Below are positions 58,156 through 64,000 of a stretch of 64,000 bases of DNA, piece after piece. Origin of the DNA: Pseudolysinimonas_A sp049651805 (GTDB lineage Bacteria > Actinomycetota > Actinomycetes > Actinomycetales > Microbacteriaceae); assembly GCF_049651805.1 (NCBI RefSeq), contig NZ_JBASCU010000021.1:62001-126000 (forward strand). Reading direction: 5' to 3'. Made by a program: the position numbers and the translations under genes. Under the pieces are notes generated by a model. It was not told the origin of the DNA. It was given only the letters and a program-made list of their open reading frames with translations, and searched no databases. Positions within the stretch are counted from its first letter, which is position 1, and each line of letters begins with the position of its first letter.

Positions 58156-58407
58156 CTAGCCGGCGGGCGGGAGCGGAGCGTCTTCGGCTGCCTCATCGCC
58201 AGAGGCGGGCTTCGGGGTGCGCGCCTCGACGAGTTGCAGCGCGACCTTGTCGCGGAGCGGACGCAAGAAGATGTACGAGACGCAGAATCCGACGACTGCC
58301 GCGATCAGCGCCGCGGCCCACCACTCGAGCCCGATGGCCAGCAGGATGCCGAACGGAATCGCGAAGACCAGCACCCGCAGGGCAGAGAACAGAAGCACGG
58401 TGCGCAC
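58156..58407 (-). CDS. DUF4229 small membrane protein
   Basis: 83-aa protein with two membrane segments (FSALRVLVFAIPFGILLAIG, then WWAAALIAAVVGFCVSYIFL) and an acidic tail, as in DUF4229 proteins found next to menA in Actinobacteria. GTG 58407 is leaderless. Confidence 0.82.
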   Translation of the reverse strand: MRTVLLFSALRVLVFAIPFGILLAIGLEWWAAALIAAVVGFCVSYIFLRPLRDKVALQLVEARTPKPASGDEAAEDAPLPPAG

Positions 58408-58414
58408 CCTCAGA

Positions 58415-58420
58415 AGTCTA
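58415..58420 (-). promoter_or_regulatory. -10 box of DUF4229 gene
   Basis: TAGACT on the minus strand, seven bases before GTG 58407. Confidence 0.5.
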
Positions 58421-58459
58421 GGTCGGGACGACTCTCATGCTGCGCGAAGCCGCGGAGCC

Positions 58460-58465
58460 TAGAAT
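58460..58465 (+). promoter_or_regulatory. -10 box of PLDc_N-menD operon, probably leaderless
   Basis: TAGAAT, six bases before ATG 58472. Confidence 0.6.
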
Positions 58466-58471
58466 CAGGGC

Positions 58472-58810
58472 ATGACGCGCCTCATCCCGGTCGTGGTGCT
58501 GATCATTGCATTCACGATCTTCTCGGTCGTGCACCTCGCGCTGACCCCCCGCGACCAGGTTCGCGGAATCGCCAAGCCTGCGTGGATCGTGCTCGTCATC
58601 CTCGTGCCCATCGTCGGCGGGGTGCTGTGGTTCGCCGTCGGACGGGTGCGAGCAGGGGAGTCGCCGCGTTCGGCGCGTCGAGGCCCCGTCGCTCCCGACG
58701 ACGACCCGGACTTCCTGCGCAAACTCGGCCGCGAGAAGGCGATGGAAGACCGCATCGAGCAGCTCGAACGGGAGCTTCGCGACCTCGACGATGACCCGCC
58801 CAAGAGTTAG
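58472..58810 (+). CDS. PLDc_N-domain membrane protein
   Basis: 112-aa protein with two membrane helices in the phospholipase D N-terminal-domain fold (PRDQVRGIAKPAWIVLVILV, then GGVLWFAVGR), without any nuclease part. A charged coiled-coil tail follows (MEDRIEQLERELRDLDDD). It overlaps the menD start by 20 bases. Confidence 0.85.
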   Translation: MTRLIPVVVLIIAFTIFSVVHLALTPRDQVRGIAKPAWIVLVILVPIVGGVLWFAVGRVRAGESPRSARRGPVAPDDDPDFLRKLGREKAMEDRIEQLERELRDLDDDPPKS

Positions 58811-60425
58811 CGGGTCGCCGGCCAGCGACTTCGCCGTCGCGTTCTTCGCCCAGTTGACCCGCCTCGGCGTTCGCGACGTCGTGGTGTGCCCCGGCTCCCG
58901 GTCGCAGGCTCTCGCCCTCGCCGCGGCGGAGTTCGAACGCGCGGGCCTGCTCACTCTCCGGGTGCGCATCGATGAGCGCTCGGCGGGGTTCCTGGCCCTC
59001 GGGCTGGCGCGCGAGTCAGGCCTCCCGGCCGTCGTCGTCACGACCTCGGGCACGGCGGTCGCCAACCTGCACCCGGCGGTGCTCGAAGCCTCACACTCGG
59101 GGGTGCCGCTCGTCGTCGTGACCGCCGATCGTCCCGCCGAACTACTCGGGATCGGCGCCAACCAGGCCACGGTGCAGGCGGGAATCTTCGGCTCGGCGGT
59201 GCGACGGGAGTGGGATGTCGCGGCCCCGACCTCCGCCGAGGGAGCCGAAGGGCTGGCCACCGACGTGCTGGCGGGGATCGCTGGTCCGGTGCACGTCAAC
59301 CTCGCCCTGCGCGAACCGTTGTCGGCCGTCGTGCCGCTTCCCGATGTTGAGCCCGGCGGGTTCGCCCCGCACCGCCCCGCCGGTGACCCCGTGACGCTCG
59401 AACCAGGGCCGCGCACCGTCGTGGTCGCCGGCACCGGCGCAGGGGAGCGTGCCGAGGAGGTCGCTCGGCAACTCGGGGCACCCCTGCTGGCCGAGGTCAC
59501 CAGTGGTGCCCGGTTCGGGCCGAACCTGGTCGCGGCGTATCGCGAGTTGCTCGTCGAGCCGGGATTCGGCGATCTCATCGACCGGGTCGTCGTGTTCGGC
59601 CATCCGACGCTGAGCCGCGAGATCCCGGCGCTTCTGGAACGCGCCGACCTCGAGTCGTTCGTCGTGCGCGGCCCCGAGCGGGATGCGTACGACCCCGGTC
59701 GTTCGGCTCGCATCGTCGACGGGGTCACCGTGGCGGGCGAGCCGCACCCCGAATCCCGCGCATGGGTCGGGCTGTGGGTGACGGCGTCGCGCACGCTGCT
59801 CGCCGTCGACGAGGCGCCGGCGGCATCCCTCAGCGACGACCGGCTGGAGCGTGCCGCGTTCGCCCGCACGCAGCTCGAGCGGCTGCGCGAGCCGGTCACC
59901 CGGCGGATGCTCGCCGAAGCCGTGTGGGCGAACACGTGGCCGCACGACCGGCTCGTGCTCGGGGCGTCGCGGCTGATCCGCGACCTCGACCGGGTGGCGC
60001 CCGGCAAGAAGATCCCGGTGTTCGCCAACCGCGGGCTGGCGGGCATCGACGGCACGATCGCCACCGCGACGGGGATCGCTCTCGCGTCGACGGGTGACGG
60101 CGTCACGCGGGTGCTGCTCGGCGACCTCGCGCTGCTGCACGACGCCGGATCGCTCGCTCCCGCCCCCGGCGAACCGACCCCGCGGATGCAGGTGATCGTC
60201 GGCAACGACGGAGGCGGCACGATCTTCGACGCGCTCGAGGTCGCCGGCACCGCCGACTCCGCGCTATTCGACCGGGTGCTGTACACCCCGCACGCGGTCG
60301 ACCTCGCGGCGCTCGCGGCGGCGTACGGGTGGCAACACCGCCGCGCGGCGACGCGGGCCGAACTGGATGACGCACTCTCGGCATCCGGAGATCGCGTGCT
60401 CATCGAGGTTCCCCTCGCCCGCTGA
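58791..60425 (+). CDS. menD: SEPHCHC synthase
   Basis: 544-aa ThDP enzyme MenD. N-terminal CPGSRSQALALAA, catalytic Glu in IDERSAGFLALGLAR, and ThDP motif GDLALLHDAG followed by GNDGGGTIFD. Joins 2-oxoglutarate and isochorismate. ATG 58791 lies inside the previous gene's end. Confidence 0.93.
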   Translation: MTRPRVSGSPASDFAVAFFAQLTRLGVRDVVVCPGSRSQALALAAAEFERAGLLTLRVRIDERSAGFLALGLARESGLPAVVVTTSGTAVANLHPAVLEASHSGVPLVVVTADRPAELLGIGANQATVQAGIFGSAVRREWDVAAPTSAEGAEGLATDVLAGIAGPVHVNLALREPLSAVVPLPDVEPGGFAPHRPAGDPVTLEPGPRTVVVAGTGAGERAEEVARQLGAPLLAEVTSGARFGPNLVAAYRELLVEPGFGDLIDRVVVFGHPTLSREIPALLERADLESFVVRGPERDAYDPGRSARIVDGVTVAGEPHPESRAWVGLWVTASRTLLAVDEAPAASLSDDRLERAAFARTQLERLREPVTRRMLAEAVWANTWPHDRLVLGASRLIRDLDRVAPGKKIPVFANRGLAGIDGTIATATGIALASTGDGVTRVLLGDLALLHDAGSLAPAPGEPTPRMQVIVGNDGGGTIFDALEVAGTADSALFDRVLYTPHAVDLAALAAAYGWQHRRAATRAELDDALSASGDRVLIEVPLAR

Positions 60426-60431
60426 TCGTTC

Positions 60432-60437
60432 TAGGGT
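60432..60437 (+). promoter_or_regulatory. -10 box of PPK2 gene, probably leaderless
   Basis: TAGGGT, six bases before ATG 60444. Confidence 0.6.
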
Positions 60438-60443
60438 CGGCCC

Positions 60444-61283
60444 ATGGCTGATCTGCACATCAAGAGCTTGTTGCGCGCGGGGCCCGGTATCGACCTGTCG
60501 AAGATCGACACGTCGGCGACACCGGGGTTCGAGGGCGACAAGGATGCCGGGGCTGAGCTGCTCGCCGCGGGGGCCGACGAGGTCGCCGGGCTTCAGGAGC
60601 AACTCTTCGCGGCCAGCCGGTTCGGCGACACCCGCAGTGTGCTGCTCGTGTTGCAGGCGATGGACACGGCAGGCAAGGGCGGCATCGTGCGGCACGTCGT
60701 CGGGTCGGTCGATCCGCAGGGGGTTTCGATCGCGGCGTTCAAGCGGCCGACGCCCGAAGAGGAGGCGCACGACTTTCTGTGGCGCATCCGCAAGCGGCTT
60801 CCGGCGCCGGGCCTGATCGGCGTCTTCGACCGGTCGCACTACGAGGCCGTGCTCATCCACCGGGTGCGCGGGCTGTCGACACTCGAGGAGGTCGAGGGCC
60901 GCTACCCGGTGATTCTCGACTTTGAGAAGGAGCTCGTCGCCGCCGGCACGAACGTCATCAAAGTGATGCTGCACATCTCGCGCGACGAGCAGAAGGCCCG
61001 CCTCGCCGAACGCCTCGAGCGGCCCGACAAGCACTGGAAGTACAGCCCCGGGGATGTCGACGAGCGCGCCTACTGGGACGCCTACATGGATGCCTACCGC
61101 GTCGCGATCGAGCGCACCTCGACCGACGACGCCCCCTGGTACGTCGTGCCCGCCGACCGCAAGTGGTACGCGCGCCTCGCGGTGCACACCCTGCTGCTCG
61201 ACGCGCTGCGGTCGTTCGACCTCGAATGGCCGAAGGCGGAGTTCGACGTCGAGGTCGAGAAGAAGCGCCTCGCCGCCACCTGA
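60444..61283 (+). CDS. ppk2: Polyphosphate kinase 2 family protein
   Basis: 279-aa PPK2. Walker A-like LQAMDTAGKGGIVRHV, Walker B-like VFDRSHYEAVLIHRV, and the lid region ERPDKHWKYSPGDVDERAYW. Class I-like single domain. Transfers phosphate between polyphosphate and nucleotides. Sits within the menaquinone locus without obvious link. Confidence 0.93.
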   Translation: MADLHIKSLLRAGPGIDLSKIDTSATPGFEGDKDAGAELLAAGADEVAGLQEQLFAASRFGDTRSVLLVLQAMDTAGKGGIVRHVVGSVDPQGVSIAAFKRPTPEEEAHDFLWRIRKRLPAPGLIGVFDRSHYEAVLIHRVRGLSTLEEVEGRYPVILDFEKELVAAGTNVIKVMLHISRDEQKARLAERLERPDKHWKYSPGDVDERAYWDAYMDAYRVAIERTSTDDAPWYVVPADRKWYARLAVHTLLLDALRSFDLEWPKAEFDVEVEKKRLAAT

Positions 61284-61289
61284 CGTTTC

Positions 61290-61309
61290 GGGCGCTACTC
61301 GACCACCGA
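61290..61309. repeat. Half copy of the 42-bp repeat
   Basis: GGGCGCTACTCGACCACCGA, identical to the right half of the 49437-49478 copy, between convergent PPK2 and menF. Confidence 0.6.
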
Positions 61310-61311
61310 AT

Positions 61312-62541
61312 TCAGCCGAAGGCTTCGACGATGGGGCGGAACTTGAGCTTCGTCTCGGCGAGTTCGCGGTCGGGGTCGGATTCGGCGACGACTCCGGCCC
61401 CGGCGTAGGCGGTGAGGGTGCCGTCGGCATCCACTTCGGCGGAGCGCAACGAGATCGCCCACTTGCCGTCACCTGCCTGGTCGACCCACCCGACGGGTCC
61501 GCTGTAGCGGCCGCGGTCGAACGGTTCCAGCTCTCGGATCACCTCGAGCGCCGTGCGCGTCGGGGTGCCGGCGACCGCTGCCGTCGGGTGCAGCGCGGCC
61601 ACGAGGTCGAGCGCACCCGAGCCGTCGGAGAGCCGACCGTGCACATCGCTCGCGAGATGCCACAGGTTTGGCAGCTTCAGCGTGAACGGCAGTTCGGTCG
61701 ACGTGATGCCGGGGCCGTGGGGGCGCAGGGCACGCAGCACGCTCTCGACCGCGAAGCGGTGCTCGTCGAGATCCTTCGACGACGTCGCGAGTTCCAGCGC
61801 GGCCGCAGCGTCGGCTTCGGCATCCGCCCCGCGCGCGTGGCTGCCGGCCAGCACGCGTGCCGTGACATCGCCGTCGCGCACCCGCACGAGGGTCTCCGGG
61901 CTGGAGCCGAGGTGACCGTCGACGGCGAAGGTCCAGGTGTCGGGGTAGCCGAGCGCGAGTTCCAGCAGCACGCGGCGCAGGTCGGCGCCTTCCGGCACGT
62001 GGCCGACCAGGTCTCGGGCCAGTACCACCTTTTCTAACGCCGGGGCCTTCTCGAGCGACCCCGAGAGGATGCGGCCCACCGCCGTGCGCACCGCTTCGCG
62101 GTAGGCGTCGGGCGGCAGCGCCCCCGGATGCAGCGGCAGCCGGTACTCCGCGCCGAGCGGGGAGGCGACGACCGCGTCGTCGGCGCCGTTCACCCGGGTC
62201 ACCCAGCCGACGCCGTCGCGGCGGCCGATGACGACCCGCGGCACGATCAGCACGCTCGCGCGGGTCGAGTCGTCGTCGAACGTGAACGCGCCGCACGCGA
62301 CCAGCCCGGAGCCGCCGATGCGCACCTCGTCGTCGACCCGGGCGCTCGCCGCGACGTCGCGCCAGGCCGCTGCGGCATCCGCCAACCGGGTCGGCCCGTG
62401 GAACTCGAGACGCAGCGCCTCGCCGATGCCGGCGATGCCGTCGCCGCGCCGCAGGAAGAGCAGAGGGTGCGCGGGATCGGCGAACGGGATGAGCGAAGGA
62501 ACCGGGTCGATCCGGCGCGTTTCGACGGTGAGGTCCGTCAC
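61312..62541 (-). CDS. menF: Isochorismate synthase
   Basis: 409-aa chorismate-binding enzyme of the MenF/EntC type. KVVLARDLVGHV, SSPETLVRV, LHPTAAVAGTP and ELEPFDRGRYSGPVGW signatures are intact. First step from chorismate to menaquinone. GTG 62541 follows a TAGGCT box by six bases, and GGAGG overlaps this gap. Confidence 0.92.
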   Translation of the reverse strand: MTDLTVETRRIDPVPSLIPFADPAHPLLFLRRGDGIAGIGEALRLEFHGPTRLADAAAAWRDVAASARVDDEVRIGGSGLVACGAFTFDDDSTRASVLIVPRVVIGRRDGVGWVTRVNGADDAVVASPLGAEYRLPLHPGALPPDAYREAVRTAVGRILSGSLEKAPALEKVVLARDLVGHVPEGADLRRVLLELALGYPDTWTFAVDGHLGSSPETLVRVRDGDVTARVLAGSHARGADAEADAAAALELATSSKDLDEHRFAVESVLRALRPHGPGITSTELPFTLKLPNLWHLASDVHGRLSDGSGALDLVAALHPTAAVAGTPTRTALEVIRELEPFDRGRYSGPVGWVDQAGDGKWAISLRSAEVDADGTLTAYAGAGVVAESDPDRELAETKLKFRPIVEAFG

Positions 62542-62547
62542 CCCTCC

Positions 62548-62553
62548 AGCCTA
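62548..62553 (-). promoter_or_regulatory. -10 box of menF
   Basis: TAGGCT on the minus strand, six bases before GTG 62541. Confidence 0.5.
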
Positions 62554-62598
62554 CGGCGCGCGCCGACCGCCCCCCGAACCGCCCCTCACCGCCCCGCG

Positions 62599-62604
62599 TA
62601 GGAT
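62599..62604 (+). promoter_or_regulatory. -10 box of menG
   Basis: TAGGAT, eight bases before GTG 62613. Confidence 0.5.
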
Positions 62605-62612
62605 GGTCGCTT

Positions 62613-63374
62613 GTGAGCAGGGCGGATCTGAGCAAAGACCCGGACGACATGTCCGGGATGTTCGATCACGTCGCTCCCGGGTACGACCGCACCAACACGG
62701 TGCTCAGCGTCGGCAACGCCGCCCTGTGGCGCATCGCGACGACAAAGGCCGTCGACCCGAAGCCGGGGGAGCGCATCCTCGACGTCGCCTGCGGCACCGG
62801 CACCTCCACTGTGCCGCTCGCCCGATCGGGCGCGGCGGTCGTCGGCGTCGACTTCTCACCGCAGATGATCGCCGAAGCCGAGAAGCGGCATCCGAAGATC
62901 GAGTTCCGCGAAGCGGATGCCATGAAGCTGCCGTTCGGCGACGACGAGTTCGACGCGGTCACCATCTCGTTCGGGCTGCGCAACGTGCAAGACCCGAAGA
63001 AGGCGCTCGCCGAGATGTACCGCGTGCTGAAGCCGGGGGGGCGGCTTGTCGTGTGCGAGTTCTCGAAGCCGCCGCGGGCGATCCTGCGTGCCGGGTACTA
63101 CGCGTACCTGAAGGTCGTCGCGCCGATGGTCGTCGGCATCACGTCGTCGAATCCCGAGGCGTACCGCTACCTCGTCGAGTCGATCCGCGACTGGCCCGAT
63201 CAGGGAACGCTGAGCCAGTGGATCCGCGGAGTCGGTTTCAGCCGGGTCGCCCACCGCAACCTCACGGCAGGCGTCGTGGCCCTGCACCGCGGCCGCAAGC
63301 CCGAAGACCAGGCCATCCGAGCCGCCACCGCCCGCCGCACCGGGCGGTCCCGCAAGCCCGACACGACCGGCTGA
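62613..63374 (+). CDS. menG: Demethylmenaquinone methyltransferase
   Basis: 253-aa UbiE/MenG SAM methyltransferase. MFDHVAPGYDRTNTVLS, SAM motif I LDVACGTGTSTVPLA, post-I VGVDFSPQM, and FGLRNVQDP. Final step of menaquinone synthesis. A basic tail (RRTGRSRK) extends beyond the family core. Confidence 0.94.
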   Translation: MSRADLSKDPDDMSGMFDHVAPGYDRTNTVLSVGNAALWRIATTKAVDPKPGERILDVACGTGTSTVPLARSGAAVVGVDFSPQMIAEAEKRHPKIEFREADAMKLPFGDDEFDAVTISFGLRNVQDPKKALAEMYRVLKPGGRLVVCEFSKPPRAILRAGYYAYLKVVAPMVVGITSSNPEAYRYLVESIRDWPDQGTLSQWIRGVGFSRVAHRNLTAGVVALHRGRKPEDQAIRAATARRTGRSRKPDTTG

Positions 63375-63412
63375 CTCAGCCCCTCCTTCATGCTCCGACA
63401 GATCGGCGAAAC

Positions 63413-64000
63413 GTGAAACCGAGCCCCTCCCTCGCCCGCCGGAGCAAGACCCTCAGCTCCTCGCTGGGCCTCGGCGAGAAGCTGTTCGCCTCGAGCGAGG
63501 AGCGGCAGTTCGTCGCCGACATCGAGGCGGGTCTCGCGATCGTCGAGGAGCAGCTCGCCGACCAGGTGCGCTTCACCGATGAGATCGCCGACGTCACCAC
63601 CCGCTACCTGCTGGATGCCGGCGGCAAGCGGGTACGGCCGGTGCTGACCCTGCTGACGGCGCAGCTCGGGTCGGGCGCGAACGACGATGTGCTCACGGCT
63701 GCGCAGGCGATCGAGATCACCCATCTGGCGTCGCTGTATCACGACGACGTCATGGACGAAGCCGAGATGCGTCGCGGGGTGCCGAGCGCGCAGACCGTGT
63801 GGGGCAACTCGGTGGCGATCCTCACCGGCGACCTGCTGTTCGCCCGAGCGTCGAAACTCATTGCGTCGCTCGGGGAGCGGGCGCTCAGCATCCAGGCGTC
63901 GACGTTCGAACGGTTGTGCCTGGGCCAACTGCACGAGACGCTCGGACCGCAGGCGGGTGAGGATCCGATCGAGCATTACCTCCAGGTGCTCGCCGACAAG
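63413..64000 (+). CDS. Polyprenyl diphosphate synthase, 3' end outside window
   Basis: First 196 residues of a trans-prenyltransferase. GGKRVRPVLTLL and the first Asp-rich motif HDDVMDEAEMRRG (D-D-x2-D) are present; the second Asp motif lies beyond the window. It should make the menaquinone side chain. GTG 63413 is the start; no stop is reached by 64000. Confidence 0.92.
   Translation, partial: MKPSPSLARRSKTLSSSLGLGEKLFASSEERQFVADIEAGLAIVEEQLADQVRFTDEIADVTTRYLLDAGGKRVRPVLTLLTAQLGSGANDDVLTAAQAIEITHLASLYHDDVMDEAEMRRGVPSAQTVWGNSVAILTGDLLFARASKLIASLGERALSIQASTFERLCLGQLHETLGPQAGEDPIEHYLQVLADK

Noticed and set aside
60444..61283. PPK2 as part of the menaquinone pathway
   Set aside because: Own leaderless promoter and no biochemical link; it is simply embedded in the locus.
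1..64000. CRISPR array
   Set aside because: No series of short direct repeats with regular spacers was seen; the abiE operator triplet is only three 12-bp sites without spacers of array type.
1..64000. Complete insertion sequence or prophage
   Set aside because: No transposase, integrase or phage structural gene was recognised, despite relic genes and toxin-antitoxin pairs.

Overview
The window looks like chromosome of a high-GC actinobacterium, most likely family Microbacteriaceae (order Micrococcales). The reasons are the strong G/C preference at third codon positions, frequent GTG starts, very dense gene packing with ATGA/GTGA overlaps, and family-typical genes: a DUF7882-like protein, a BldC-type small HTH gene next to a 32-residue Lys/Arg-rich protein, DUF4229 and PLDc_N proteins inside the menaquinone locus, and an archaeal-type AspRS. 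Assignments come from reading motifs and gene order; no database search was run.

Layout: 1-2378 holds the end of an M23 peptidase and an unrecognised 605-residue protein. 2386-6330 is a branched-chain 2-oxoacid dehydrogenase operon (bkdABC) divergent from an Lrp regulator. 6348-7000 is a VapBC-like pair. 7014-19986 is a phenylacetate catabolic cluster: paaABCDE-paaG, paaI-paaR, paaZ, a second thioesterase, and paaJ-paaF-paaH. It is interrupted at 12613-14679 by an AbiE-like pair and a second VapBC-like pair. No phenylacetate-CoA ligase (paaK) is present. 20090-26494 holds a ThDP enzyme, tRNA-Arg(ACG), small family-specific proteins, two GAF-ANTAR regulators and a PAS-GAF-GGDEF protein.

26491-35210 is the most striking part. 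Two divergent operons encode an intact diiron ferritin-like protein, a fatty-acyl reductase fused to an HAD phosphatase, a ferritin-like paralogue with damaged metal ligands, an SDR, a PlsC acyltransferase, an alkyl-DHAP-synthase-like flavoprotein and a Stealth phosphotransferase. Together these resemble the enzyme set of the eukaryotic ether-lipid (plasmalogen) pathway, and I propose the locus makes ether lipids. That is inference.

35207-39370 carries a cAMP-phosphodiesterase-like enzyme, pseudouridine catabolism (psuG and a PsuK-like kinase) and photolyase. 39371-40588 is a gene graveyard with a decayed type VII secretion ATPase (eccC) fragment, followed by a Phd/VapC-like pair. 41252-54246 is mostly housekeeping: regulators, upp, tadA, CDF transporter, proC, Trk/Ktr potassium uptake, aspS. 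53257-64000 is a near-complete menaquinone locus (menC, menB, menE, menA, menD, menF, menG and a truncated polyprenyl diphosphate synthase) with PPK2 embedded. menB carries what looks like an in-frame copy of an intergenic palindromic repeat.

A recurring regulatory theme is a TAnnnT box 6-8 bases before the start codon, implying many leaderless mRNAs.
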